Below are positions 42,373 to 53,010 of a DNA stretch of 64,000 nt, piece after piece; within the stretch, counting starts at the first letter, position 1; each line of letters begins with the position of its first letter. The stretch covers positions 3,845,001 to 3,909,000 of the forward strand of contig LR990055.1 of assembly GCA_905147135.1 (NCBI GenBank), read 5' to 3'. A program made the translations under genes and the position numbers. The DNA is from Blastobasis lacticolella (Eukaryota; Arthropoda; Insecta; Lepidoptera; Blastobasidae). The notes beneath the pieces are model-generated. The model had not been told where the DNA came from, did no database searches, and worked only from the letters and a program-made list of their open reading frames with translations.

Positions 42373-42899
42373 TTACGCCTGTGTGTGATCAGACAGTCGG
42401 AGACATATAGTCAATAATCATGCGAGTCGTTTAAAATAACGCGCGTAAAAGCGTCGAAAAAGCTCTTGTGCAAACGTTGCCTAACTCACAATCATTCGAA
42501 AATCTCTCGTGCGAACGTTGCCTAACTTGAAAAACCAGAATAACACCACCGTTTTCTTTGTTGTCACCGTGACGTGGCACTGCGCGGTGCGCCGCGCAGT
42601 GCACTGCACTGCATGAGTGGAGCTAGTCGCTTAGCGTCGTCACGTTGATTCAAAATACAGAATATACTAAAGTAAAAAATATGGAAACGCAAGTAGTTCC
42701 GTTCCGGAGCACTACATTACAAAGCGCCAACATTTTGTAAGTAAGACGTCTGAGACGCTGTTTTGTAAAAAGTATCGCTTCCACAATCCGCCTAACAATA
42801 AACTCGACACTTTTCAAAGCGCCAGTGCTGGTAAAAGCCTGTATTAAAAGGTAGTAAGGGTCGATCATTACGACCATCTAGAAAATATGGAAAATGCAA

Positions 42900-43200
42900 G
42901 CAATTTCCAAGAGAGGAGCGACGAATCTATTTCGTTTGAATTGGAGCCGCCCGACTGGGGAAGTACCTCCACCTTACAGAATGCCGCACCCAAATTGTGT
43001 TCCTGCCGGTGAATAAGGTTTTCAGTGCTTCGTGGGGATATGGGAAACCGTGGCTTTGGCAGTGGATTTTGCCTTTTTGCTGCCAGAGCAACGTGTCCTG
43101 AGGTTTTAGAGGTTGGCATTGGATTTGTGATACGCCAGGCGTTGCTGGCAGCGGTGACCATCTACCATCAGGAGACCCGCATGCCTGTTTTTCCACCGTA
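42900..43200 (-). repeat. Repeat D, reverse copy
   Basis: GAATTGGAGCCGCCCGACTG, GGGAAGTACCTCCACCTTAC, AACCGTGGCTTTGGCAGTGG and CAGCGGTGACCATCTACCAT. Collinear in reverse with 38553-38910. Confidence 0.7.
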
Positions 43201-43204
43201 TCTA

Positions 43205-43250
43205 TATAGATAGTATAAAACAAAGTCGCTTTCCGCAGTCTGTATCTACC
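43205..43250 (+). repeat. Helitron-like 5' fragment
   Basis: TAGATAGTATAAAACAAAGT then CGCTTTCCGCAGTCTG. Matches the beginning of 13335-13571 and is cut by the SINE-B that follows. Confidence 0.5.
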
Positions 43251-43257
43251 ATACCGA

Positions 43258-43547
43258 CCATGATCCAGGATTTGGCGATCAGGTAATTACAGTGGAGCGA
43301 CTGCCATCTGACCTCCGTGACCCTGATACCAGGGAAACCTGACAAGATTGGATCATATTTACAAATTCAGTTGCCTGAATTTGCAGATTTCATCACGATG
43401 TTATTCTTCTCCTTAAGAGCATCGGTTAGAATTCGACTAATGTACATAACTCAGAAAAGAGTCATTGGTACATGGCCGCAGCAGGATTTGAACCCGGTAC
43501 CTCTCGCTTACGAGTTAGATACTCAACCGCTCGGCCACCGACGCTCC
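43258..43547 (-). mobile_element. SINE-B copy, near complete
   Basis: From CATGATCCAGGATTTGGCGA through CAGTGGAGCGACTGCCATCT and TTTGCAGATTTCATCACGAT to the inverse head CTCTCGCTTACGAG and CGGCCACCGACGCTCC. Confidence 0.8.
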
Positions 43548-43911
43548 AACAAGCAATATTCAACATTAATGATAACAAACTAAAACAGTGGTTGGCATTT
43601 GTATAATTTCTCAGTTACTATGTAGATACACCGACATAACTCGTTACCGGCGGCCACTCAGTGTAAAAGCCTTCTGTTAGCAAGGAATGGTACGTAAATA
43701 AAATGAAAAGGAAAAGCGCCATAGCGAGCTGTTTATTGGCAAGGAAAGTAGTAAATTTCTTGTAGAACTTATGGCCAATAGATTTTTCGTGCATACTTGT
43801 ACAATCGGTCATGGCGGTAGCTGAACCATACTACTTGTGACGTCAGAGCCTATGTGCAACCTGCAGCGCAAAAAAGGATTTTGCGACATTTTCCGTGCTT
43901 TGTACCCATAA

Positions 43912-44165
43912 AGACCTGAGTGGTTCAATGGTCAACATGCCGGTCTGCCACGCAAGAGGTCCCGGGTTCGATTCCCGGCCGGGCAGAAATTGAAATGATG
44001 AATTTTAATTTCTGTTACGGGTCTGGGTGTTCTATGTATAATAAGTATGTATTTAAAAGTATTTTAGTAGTATATCAGTTATCTAGCACCCACAGCACAA
44101 GCTTTGCTTAGTTTGGGGCTAGATGGCGCTGTGTGAATTTGTCCACGAATATTTATTTATTTTAT
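43912..44165 (+). mobile_element. SINE-A copy, best preserved
   Basis: AAGACCTGAGTGGTTCAATG, GTCAACATGCCGGTCTGCCA, B box GGGTTCGATTCCCGG, CTGTTACGGGTCTGGGTGTT, ACAAGCTTTGCTTAGTTTGG and an ATTT tail. Likely close to the family consensus. Confidence 0.9.
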
Positions 44166-44234
44166 TATTATTATTAAAGATTGGAAAGTTAGCTACCTTC
44201 AGACTGGTATTTTTTCTGCTCTGTGTTTGTAAAA

Positions 44235-44435
44235 TCTGTTCAGACTGACTTGTCTTATTTGGTCATGGAAATTATGTATTTAAATGGATAATTTGTATGA
44301 ATATTCGTCGAAATTCACATTCTGTGTTTCTTATATAATTCAAGTCATCTATACACCATGTACGTAGCGTGATTGATACGGCTAGACGTGATTTTGGGTA
44401 TTGTTTGTTCACGAAATAAACCAAGTCTGGACAGA
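44235..44435. mobile_element. MITE-H copy 2
   Basis: TCTGTTCAGACTGACTTGTC at the left; inverted right end TCTGTCCAGACTTGGTTTAT. Shares ACGTAGCGTGATTGATACGG and GACGTGATTTTGGGTATTGT with 35132-35319. Confidence 0.7.
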
Positions 44436-44990
44436 ACATACCTAAAAATTGATAAAGTTTATTATATAGCTACAAACAAAATATTTACGGAAACTAATGC
44501 TCAAACTAACACCAACCTATAAATTGATTTATGTTTTAGGTAAATTACATAATATCAAACACTGCCTGCGGAGGTATCAGATGGACATAATATTTCTAGT
44601 TTGTGGTTTTTGTGCTTTTCTGCTGTACCTATACGATTTCCAAATTAATTTAAAACTATAAATATTATTCCCTTTTGATATTCAGATAGAAATTACAATA
44701 AAATCAATTTAGCAACCGAAGAAGGCAAGTACACCTCCAAAGAAATAGTCACTCTACTAGAGCCTCCCTTCCGAACGTGCCCATGATGAGTCCAGCATTA
44801 CATTTTGGTATTTCTCTTTCTCTTTTATGTTCTACAACATTAACAACGGGTAATATTCTTACTTATTCTAAATGAAAAACGGTGTGCCTTATCGATTTCT
44901 CAGAAATACATAGGAACATAGGAACTTGGCGGTCGAAATAGCGGACAAAACCTGTCTTTACAAAGATTATACAACACATCAATACATCAC

Positions 44991-46028
44991 ATTTTTAGTT
45001 CATGGACCCAGGCCTCACTGCCCATCCGGTTTGGAGGCCTGGGAATCCGTAAAATTTTAGATTTATCTCTACCTGCCTTCCTGTCCTCCGTACATGGCAC
45101 GCGCACCTTGACAATGAAAATAATCACTCCGTCCTTGTGCGGCGTCGAGGTGTCGTGCCTGTCGGAGGCCAGGAATACTTGGTCTATCATGTGTCCTAAC
45201 GCCAATTTTCCCGCCAACAACAACACCCAAAGGCTTTGGGATGAGCCGCTCTGCAGACTGGCTTTTTCTAAACCTTTAGAAAGCACGGGTAATTCTGCAG
45301 ATCGAGCTCGTCTTCTTGCCGTTTCAGAGAAGGAGGCGGGATATTGGTTACATGCCATTCCTTCACCCAATACAGGTACTCTTCTCACGGGAGCTACACT
45401 TTCTCTTTCAGTGTGCCTGCGCCTTGGTATGAAAATTAACGAACTACATCGCTGCCATTGCGGAAGCATTGTAGATACCCTTGGGCACCATGGCCTGTCG
45501 TGCCAGCGTAGTGCCGGCCGCTTGTCGCGCCATGCGAACCTTAACGACGTCATCCGCCGTACCCTTGCCACCATCAACGTGCCAGCTGTATAAGAACCCA
45601 ATGGGCTGGCTCGGGATGATGGCAAGAGGCCCGACGGCATGACGCTCGTTGCTTGGTCACAAGGGCGGCCCCTGGTGTGGGATGCGACCTGTGTAGACAC
45701 CTTGGCCCCATCCCACATAAGGGCTACCTCGGCTAACGCTGGCGCAGCTGCATCAACGGCGGAAGACCTTAAGCGGCGCAAATATGGTTCCCTAGGTCAG
45801 GGGTATTTATTTGCGCCGTTTGGGGTTGAAACTCTAGGACCATGGGGCCCTAGTGCTAAAAAGATTTTTCAAGAGGTATCTACCCGGTTAATAGAGGCAA
45901 CCGGAGATCGTCGTGCTGGCGCGTACCTCGGAGAACGTATTAGTTTGGCTATTCAACGGGGTAACGCCGCCAGCATTCTGGGAACGCTTCCGCTTGGCAG
46001 CGATCTAGAATCAGTTTTTTATATGTAA
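44991..46028 (+). pseudogene. Retroelement polyprotein C-terminal region (one stop)
   Basis: A single frame of about 346 codons with one TAA at 45591-45593. In order: LPIRFGGLGIRKILD and PAFLSSVHG (about 45018-45095, a post-RT motif of LINE-type proteins); a Cys/His cluster CHCGSIVDTLGHHGLSCQRS then AGRLSRH (about 45455-45530); DGKRPDG with WDATCVDT after it; and the tail SLAIQRGNAASILGT. The CxC..H..C cluster followed by a R-PD-x(n)-WD(A/V)T block resembles the zinc finger plus restriction-like endonuclease (PD-D/ExK) at the C-terminus of RLE-type non-LTR elements, but I cannot confirm the family. 5'-truncated. A shorter sister copy lies at 39056-39432. Confidence 0.7.
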
Positions 46029-46151
46029 TTTTTTCTTTTTGTGTAAAATTTTTATTTTGTTCGGTAGTTTTAAGTTTGTACATATTGTAATGTAACTATG
46101 TATATAATAAGAATATATTTATGTGTACAACACATTGCATTAGGGTGAACT

Positions 46152-46446
46152 TTACTCATTAATCATCATCATAAATAAATAAATCAACATCTTCAAGGTT
46201 AGTCTGGATTTCTGCCAGGGTCCATTATTTTCCACTTTGCTCGGTTTGGTATCCTCGCGTAGTAAGCCATTGGCTTTCGTATTCGATTCGGCGATGTCAA
46301 TCCATCGCTTCTTAGGCCTTCCGCGGGATTGCTTTCCTGATGCAGGCTGTATTAGGTACATATTGCCCACGTGTGCCTCGGGCTTACGCAACACGTGACC
46401 AAACCAGCGCAGGTGAGCGTCTATCTTATCCGCGATATCACGCCAA
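46152..46446 (-). pseudogene. LINE (RTE-like) ORF2 C-terminal tail
   Basis: Minus reading: KIDAHLRWFGHVLRKPEAHV, then QPASGKQSRGRPKKRWIDIA and, after a frameshift, the ending. GHVLR..., GRPKKRW(M/I)D is the hallmark C-terminal block of RTE-type LINE proteins. Ends in a TGATGATGATTAATG tail in minus sense. About 90 codons, 5'-truncated. Confidence 0.8.
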
Positions 46447-46732
46447 GTCTGTCACAGATATACCTACTCGTTACGTACTCGGTGATGTCGCGTAATTCCG
46501 CACATACACGGCAGCATTTTCATTTCGCACATTTAAATATTTATGAGTATTTCTAACCATTATTCCAACTTTGTGAGTTTACCTAAATTAGTCCCGGCTT
46601 TGGAAAGCATAATTAATTAGCATTCCACTCGAGAGAAGCAAAAGTATTCGAGCTTCGCGGCTTGTTTTGTTGTGCTGTTGAAATAATCATTAGTATGAAA
46701 AACATGAATTTACCGTTTTTACTGGGTCCTCT

Positions 46733-46960
46733 TGGCCGTGTGGCGTCCGGCAGAGTAGAATAGCACCAACCTCTTACACTCGTGGGTGCCGTACAAGGCG
46801 ACTAATGTTTTCGAGGCAAAATATCTAGAACCTCCGTAGACTGGAAAATGGGCAGCAGTTTTTTCCATTGTTATTTTTATAACACTGCAATCTCCAACTC
46901 GCTTGTCAAGCGTAGAGATTATGGCAATAACCTTTCGTGGGAGAGGCCCTAGATTCAGCG
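46733..46960 (+). repeat. Repeat C copy, 3' end lost
   Basis: TTGGCCGTGTGGCGTCCGGC, GTACAAGGCGACTAATGTTT, GACTGGAAAATGGGCAGCAG and TTTCGTGGGAGAGGCCCTAG, then leaves the family before the GATGAT tail. Confidence 0.75.
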
Positions 46961-47039
46961 GTCTTAGTCACGCACATCCCTATCTGATTAAAAACTACAA
47001 AGACTTTAGACTAGACTTTACAAAGACAAAGACTTTAGT

Positions 47040-47165
47040 TAGATAGATAAACACTTTATTGCACACAACATTTCAAGAAAGAAAACTTATCAAGTTTCAA
47101 ACATTGAGGACAAAGACAGCCTTATGGCTACAAGCGATCTCTTCCAGGCAACCTTTGTCTAGAGA
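47040..47165 (-). repeat. LINE 3' tail fragment
   Basis: TAAACACTTTATTGCACACA, CAAAGACAGCCTTATGGCTA and CAAGCGATCTCTTCCAGGCA. The same kind of tail as at 2520-2802, without coding sequence. Confidence 0.6.
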
Positions 47166-47529
47166 AAGAGAAAAAGAAAACATGAGTCAGGCAAGCACCA
47201 AAAATGTATTTATTACTCTAAGCTAAAAACTTTAGGTTACTAATTTGAATTCATCTAATTGAGCGAAACGTACATGGAATACCTGCCTGGATGAGCATAA
47301 TAATTGATTCCTTTGTTTTCCCGTAGTTAATTTTACGTTTGATGAGAGATTTATTATGAATTAAATCACTTAATTTTTAGAGATTTAATTAGATTTATTA
47401 GATAATCGTATTGGAATGAGTTTATAATACAGAAATGACTTCGTCTTTGCCGTCACATATACTATTGATACTGATACTGATAATGTTGAATATCAATATC
47501 AAAATGATCATCACAACAGTGCCAACATA

Positions 47530-47672
47530 ATGCAAATTATTGGTTTTATCACGATGTTTTTCTTCACCGTAAGAGCATAGGTTAGTGTTTAACTAATGTA
47601 CATAACTCAGAAAAGCGTTATTGGTACATGGTGGCAGTGGAGTTCAAACCACCAGGCCATCGACGCTCTCTG
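47530..47672 (-). mobile_element. SINE-B 5' half
   Basis: TTTTATCACGATGTTTTTCT, TAACTAATGTACATAACTCA, then a head with GGAGTTCAAACCACCAGG and CATCGACGCTC. Confidence 0.65.
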
Positions 47673-48067
47673 GTACACACGCTACACGTGTCCAAACCAG
47701 TGCTGACAAAGCTCTTCGATCCTATCCGCGATACCATTAACGCCAAGGCAGCTAAAGCGGTGAAAGCTACAAAAAACACGGGAAATAGATCTTCTCGCTT
47801 ATATTTGTTCATCGCGAGCCTTTTTTAATTAAAACTTGGTCAATTACTTGTTTGGAGCGCCTACTGCGGACTGTGGCATTTTGAGCTTGATTTATTTCGC
47901 CAATCGTTTCAGACTCGTTTGCTCTACCACTTCAAAGTTAGGGTTTCGTTTATGTTAGACCGATATTTTCTACGCAGTCTGGGAGTTTTATAACACTATT
48001 CAGAGGAGCGGTTAACAGCATGATTACGTAAGATTTGCCGCAATGAAATCCACAATAATTTAGCAAT
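47673..48067. other. Unassigned stretch
   Basis: No gene. Short opposing frames of about 65 codons over 47618-47828 show no domain. Confidence 0.4.
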
Positions 48068-48272
48068 GACTAGTTAACCCGGTACGATTTCGTTCGCGTA
48101 AACCTACATTATCCCTATCTACTTACTTTTCTTGCTTATAAACCTTCCTCTTGAATCACTCTATCTATTGTTTAAAACGGCATTAAAATCTGTGGCGTAA
48201 TTTAATAGATTTAAGCGTACATCGATATACACTAGATGATACATAGAGGTAGACGGCTTGAAGCGACTTTGT
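48068..48272 (-). mobile_element. Helitron-like element, short intact copy
   Basis: Minus-sense 3' end CGCGAACGAAATCGTACCGG then GTTAACTAGT (CTAG end). Body: TTTTCTTGCTTATAAACCTT, CTTGAATCACTCTATCTATT, TAAGCGTACATCGATATACA, AGACGGCTTGAAGCGACTTT. About 205 bp, which looks like a minimal nonautonomous form. Confidence 0.7.
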
Positions 48273-48450
48273 TTCTGAATTGACAAAATAATGCAATAAT
48301 TCTACCTTTTTTCGCGAAATTTATTGTTTATTTCCTAAAAGAATAACAGCGTAAATGTGAATGGCGTTTTTGGTCAGAACATTCATAAGCTTGTAATGAT
48401 GTTAGAGGTCTCGTTGTTTTGATTAAATGTAGGAAATATAAATATAACAG

Positions 48451-48638
48451 AGGGCTTAGTGTGAGTTTCGCTTGGATTTTACTTTACTATCGCGTTTGCG
48501 TTTACGTCGAAATTAGTATGAAGAAAAAACTTCATTAACGTACCACTAGACGGCGCTATACATTTTTTCATACAAATTTTCACGTAAACGCAAACGCGAT
48601 AGTAAAGTAAAATCGAAGCGAAACTCACACTAAGCCCT
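48451..48638. mobile_element. 188-bp MITE with about 58-bp inverted termini
   Basis: Left arm AGGGCTTAGTGTGAGTTTCG, TGGATTTTACTTTACTATCG, CGTTTGCGTTTACGT; right arm its inverse with few differences (ACGTAAACGCAAACGCGATA ... CTCACACTAAGCCCT). CAG borders both sides (48448-48450, 48639-48641), perhaps a 3-bp duplication. The central 70 bp has ACTAGACGGCGCTATACATT. Confidence 0.85.
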
Positions 48639-48934
48639 CAGGTAGGTGGTAGTATTCCGATAAGCCTGAGTACCATTGCCTTATCTTTTTCTGCCGCCAA
48701 GCAACAATGCTTATATTATTGTGTTTTGGTTTGATGGATAAGGTAGCCAGCGCAATTACAGGCATGAGGCATTACATCTTAGTGCTCACAGTGACGGTGA
48801 GATGTTATGGGCGACCAGGTGGGTTGTGTGCTCGTTTGTGATTGCGAAGCATAAAAATATTTGCCGATACAACATTTTTTACTATTGTAAAAGTAGGTCA
48901 GATTTTTTTTTCTTTTTTTACTTTTTGACTAGCC

Positions 48935-49045
48935 AGGCATTTGACCGTCACCTCACCTGGTGGTAAGTGACGATGCGGCCGATGATGGAGCATGCCTGTC
49001 TAGGAACAGCCTATTCGCTGTAGCCTTGAAGGCATCCAGATTGGG
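48935..49045 (-). pseudogene. LINE-E C-terminal tail
   Basis: Minus reading FKATANRLFLDRHAPSSAAS then SLTTR and TGA at 48953-48955. Third coding copy of the LINE-E tail. Confidence 0.7.
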
Positions 49046-49077
49046 GAATTGAGACATAGACGAAATAAGTACGGTGT

Positions 49078-49215
49078 GGTCATATTGAGGAAACCTGTAC
49101 ATTCAGCCGACGGAATGTGTAACCGTAATTCAACCTGGTCAAAACCTTAACAAGGTTACTATACTACTATTACTATAATTACTAGATATGTCAAAATCCT
49201 GGATCATGGTGAAGC
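49078..49215 (+). repeat. SINE-B fragment, decayed
   Basis: GAGGAAACCTGTACATTCAG, GTAACCGTAATTCAACCTGG, CAAAATCCTGGATCATGGTG. The middle has been replaced by ATACTACTATTACTATAATT. Confidence 0.5.
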
Positions 49216-49302
49216 GTGACGGGAAAGCGCACGGGCAAGCGTATTCACGTCATGAAAAGGTCACGATTACACAAAAACAGACATCACCATATATTTAGTG
49301 CG

Positions 49303-49651
49303 TCGGTGGCTGGGCAGTTGAGTATTCGACTCGTAAGCGAGAGGTACCGGGATCGAATCCCGCTGCGGCTATATACCAATGACTCTTTTCTGAGTTATGT
49401 ACATTAGTTGAATTCTAACCGATGCTCTTACGGTGATTGAAAACATCGTGATGAAACCTGCAAATTCAGGCAAATGAATTTGTAACCATGATCCAATCTG
49501 GTCAGGTTCTCCTCGAAGCAGGGTCACGGAGGTCAGATGGTAGTCGCTCCATTGTAATTACCTGATCGCCAAATCCTGGATCATGGTCAAGGCGGACCCC
49601 GGGCCCTCATCCTCGACAGCACAACCGGGACATTAACGCTAAGATGATTGA
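49303..49651 (+). mobile_element. SINE-B copy, near complete
   Basis: CGTCGGTGGCTGGGCAGTTG, CTCGTAAGCGAGAGGTACCG, B box GGATCGAATCC, then the full body to ATTAACGCTAAGATGATTGA. About 90 bp downstream of another SINE-B fragment. Confidence 0.85.
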
Positions 49652-49659
49652 TTTTTTTA

Positions 49660-50331
49660 GCCATCATCATATAATTATCACAGGACCACAGGGTCCTGTA
49701 TAGCCAGGGAAGAAAAATAATCACCAAGAACCTTCTTGAATTAGTAGTCAACAGAAGTCTGTGTTAATAATCACCACATCGGAAAACCTCGCTCAGAGCA
49801 AGCAATGTCCTAGTACAAGAGCTTCATAAAGGTGAACGTCAAACTCGATTGGCGACTATAGTCTTGCAGCAGACCAACTGCATCTCCGTATACTATAAAA
49901 TGGAAAAAGCTAAGGAGTTAAACAACTTTTTCATAAATACCTATCTCTTTTGCAAATTATAGTTTACATTTAAATACTTAATACCCTAAAAATACTGCAG
50001 TCATTTTCTCAACATTGTTTAAATATATATAACGAGATGGATTAGTTTAAACGGGTTTTCTGTACTCCTATAAAATAAACTTTTTGCGTACGTCTTTGTA
50101 CGTCTTTATTCGGTAAGGGCGTCGAATTGATAATCAAAATTGAACCTTGTGGAGTCAAATCCCACTTCAGGGCCATTGCGTCGGACCTTTTGACTTGGTC
50201 GTATTCTATCAAATCGGTTTATGTTGACATTAATTGGTAATTTACCGTGTTTAGTAAGCGTCAAGCTAAACTGTGGTCACTTGAAAACGTTTCATTGCAG
50301 TAAATTCGGTTATAGCACAATTAATGCATTT
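49660..50331. other. Unassigned stretch
   Basis: No gene, no recognised repeat. AT-rich. Confidence 0.4.
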
Positions 50332-50597
50332 GGAAATAAATAAAAATAAATGTGCTCGGACAATTTACACAGCGCCATCTAGGCCCAAAGTAAGCAAACC
50401 TTGTGTTATGGGCTTTAGATAACTGACAAACTACTTACTGACATAAATTTTTAAATACATACTTATGATACTCACTACGCTCAGACCCGTAACAGGAATA
50501 AAAATTAATCATTTTTATTTATGCCTGGCCGGGAATCGAACTCGGGACCTCTGCCTGGCAGATCGAATTTGACCAACCGGACCACTCAGGTAGTCAG
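50332..50597 (-). mobile_element. SINE-A copy
   Basis: TACACAGCGCCATCTAGGCC, GCAAACCTTGTGTTATGGGC, AGACCCGTAACAGGAATAAA, GGGAATCGAACTCGGGACCT and ACCACTCAGGTAGTCAGG. Moderately diverged. Confidence 0.8.
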
Positions 50598-51149
50598 GAA
50601 ATACAAATACAAATAAGTTTATTGAAATCGAATTAAGTACTTATGTTGTTACACGTTCCCTTTACAGAAAGATAGAGAGGTTAATATGGTTATAAATTAT
50701 AATGATTAGGTAAAATATTTAATGATGATTAATAAATAGTTTATTACAGAGAATACACGTACGCTTGCGAATTCCAATGTAGTTTATCTGTAGTTTATGT
50801 TTTTTTTTGTTTTCTTTTATTTATCTAGTCGATACCTGCGTGAATACAGAGGGCAGTACATCAACCTACCCACCACCAGGATAAAATGAGGTTATAATTT
50901 AGGCCATAATTCCTAACTATGTCGACGGATACAAACCGGAGCCGGTTCAAGTCTAAACAGAGTATACTATTCTATTCTAGTCTAATTGAGATAGATAGTT
51001 GGTAAGCTATTGAGGGAAAGTTACCTAAGGAATAAAAAAAATTTAACACAGTCGCCTAATTTGAAACAAATTAATTATTAGTGTAATATGAAACAAATTC
51101 CACGATTAAGTACATAAGAAAAAATACATAAAATAGCTGAGCTGCGGGC
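50598..51149. other. Unassigned stretch
   Basis: AT-rich. AAATACAAATAAGTTTATTG near 50610 looks like the 3' tail of a LINE in reverse, but no coding part follows. Confidence 0.35.
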
Positions 51150-51262
51150 CTTCGAAAGTGACTGGCAGACAATGGTACTTGATCGTGAAGAGTGGAAGAA
51201 TCGGGGAGAGGCCTTTGCCCAGCAGTGGGATGATTATATAAATATATATAAGGAACTGAAAA
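51150..51262 (+). pseudogene. LINE ORF2 tail
   Basis: Frame ESDWQTMVLDREEWKNRGEA then FAQQWDDYINIYKEL. D-R-E-x-W followed by FAQQW is the extreme C-terminus of an RTE/I-type LINE. 5'-truncated. Confidence 0.6.
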
Positions 51263-51424
51263 TTTACCTATACATGCGATCATATAATAGGAAATTCTTT
51301 TCATGAAGCCATAATAGCAATAATATAATTAGATACCTTGGTATCTAATAATCTAGAAAATGGTAGTATCTTGATACTACCAGTTACTACGTGTACTGTG
51401 AGGACGTTTCAAATATTTGTTTGT

Positions 51425-52431
51425 CTATATCTATACTATATACTATAATAATAATAATAATAATATTATAAAGAGGAAATGTTTGATTTTTTGTTTGTTT
51501 GTTTGTTTGTAATGAATAGGCTTCGAAACTACTGGACCGATTTCAAAAATTCTTTCACTGTTGGGTAGCTACACTATCCCCGAGTGACATAGGCTATATT
51601 ATATTTTCTAAAAAATTACGGATAATTAATAAAACTCCAATAATGTAACCCAAGGTGTAAAAAAATACCGAAAAAATTTCTTACATCGCGTGTGCTGCGA
51701 AAACTATTGATGATAGTACAAAATAATGTTCAACGACTTTGCAGAACACATCATTATCTACAAAAAATGTCGCAACAGTATATGTCTAACTATTATAGTT
51801 ATGTCACAATAAGTGTTCTTTTATTTTCAAAATTAAATTAAAATGCCGCCGCTAAAAAACGCTCTTTATTTGTACCTTGGTATTAATCCTTATCAAAATC
51901 AATTACTTCATATTCACGACTGCTTCAATACCTTTATATAACTTTTTGAATTATTCAATTCAGACATTCCATTCGAAAGATATCAGTTTAAAAATGTGAA
52001 TATTAGAAAAAAGTCGCGTGTTCGCCGCTCAGTCCGCTCGGCTATCTAGGCAGCACGGGGTACGTACGGGAGGGGAGTCAATGTCAAGAAATACGGCCGT
52101 CAGGAGCCGGGTCGCCCCCTTCCCTCTAAAATGGTTGAGGAGACGGTTGGAACTTTTGTGATCGTAATATGGTGTCCTGTTTGTAACGGGACACTACTCA
52201 GTACATACTTAAGTATAATATAATTACTTCATATTATAAAACGAAGTCCCACGCCGTGTCATACTGTCAGTCTGTTCGCGATAAACTCAAGAACTACTGA
52301 ACGGATTTTCATGCGGTATTCACACACAAACTACATAGTGCGGTTTTTGACAACGTGATTCATGACGAAGGTTCAGGTGTATAATTGGTTAAGGTTTACT
52401 ACCCGTGCGAAGCCGGGGCCGGCCGCTAGTT
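51425..52431 (+). mobile_element. Helitron-like (Lep1-type) composite
   Basis: Begins in CTATACTATATACTATAATA with an ATA microsatellite, then AATATTATAAAGAGGAAATG, GTTTGTTTGTTTGTAATGAA, CGAAACTACTGGACCGATTT and CACTATCCCCGAGTGACATA. A second start-like block lies at 52225-52320 (ATTATAAAACGAAGTCCCAC, ACTACTGAACGGATTTTCAT). The 3' end is CCCGTGCGAAGCCGGGGCCG then GCCGCTAG and T. The CTAG end and GC-rich stem are Helitron features. It may be one element nested in another. No Rep/helicase frame. Confidence 0.65.
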
Positions 52432-52727
52432 ACTTATAAAGACAAATGTCACTCTACCCGTGACCATTCGACTTATAAATCGCTGTATTGCATAAAACAT
52501 TACAGTAAATACACAAAAAAAAAACAATTTATAATGCAAAGGCGAGCTTATCCCAACGGGATTTCTTTCAGCTACTCTTTGATAAGCCGAGAAGACCTTT
52601 GGTGAGCGGTGAAGGCAATAATGAATTTAAACAATCTAATAATCGCTTAAAATACTATATAGATGAGATGCAAATAGTTAAAAGGTTTTATCTTTTATAC
52701 CTGCCGCCAAATTAATTATATTTCTGT

Positions 52728-52758
52728 AATGCTATGTACACACCGTGTACATAGCATT
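52728..52758. repeat. Perfect 14-bp stem hairpin
   Basis: AATGCTATGTACAC and GTGTACATAGCATT around the loop ACC. It lies immediately before the 5' end of a repeat C copy. Confidence 0.9.
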
Positions 52759-53010
52759 GGCCGTGTGGCGTCCAGCAGAGTAGAATAGCAGAAACCCCTT
52801 ACACTCTTAGGTGTCGCACAAGGCGACTAATGTTTTCAAGGCAGAAGATCTAGTGTCTCCGTAGGCTGGAAAATGGGCAGCAGCGTTTTCCATTATTATA
52901 TTTACAACACTGCGATCTCCAATCCGCCTGCCAAGCTTGGCGGTTATGGCAGTAACCTATATAGGGAGAGACCCTAAGTCCTACAGTGGACTGTTGTGGG
53001 CTGTGATGAT
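52759..53010 (+). mobile_element. Repeat C copy, near complete
   Basis: GGCCGTGTGGCGTCCAGCAG, GCACAAGGCGACTAATGTTT, GGCTGGAAAATGGGCAGCAG, CCTACAGTGGACTGTTGTGG and CTGTGATGATGATG tail. Confidence 0.8.

Larger units (their letters stand above)
40253..42621. mobile_element. 2.4-kb foldback-like element with satellite
   Basis: Left end CACTCATGCAGTGCGCTGCG then CAGTGCACTGCA; right end, inverted, CACTCATGCAGTGCAGTGCA then CTGCGCGGCGCA. The left arm repeats the theme twice more (GCAGCGCGCCGCGCGGTGCA near 40360, CATCGTGCAGCGTGCGGTGC near 40463), separated by GGGGCAAAAC and GTGGCAAAAC blocks. Inside are the 104-bp satellite (40775-41300) and a perfect hairpin at 42338-42372. No target duplication was seen and there is no coding remnant. 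Similar architecture to 18764-26056 but with different termini. Confidence 0.55.

Noticed and set aside
42338..42380. Stem-loop followed by T run as a terminator
   Set aside because: Intrinsic terminators are a bacterial feature. The context is lepidopteran transposon DNA.
44987..45781. 264-codon minus-strand open frame
   Set aside because: It is the antisense shadow of the retroelement frame on the plus strand, whose motifs are convincing.
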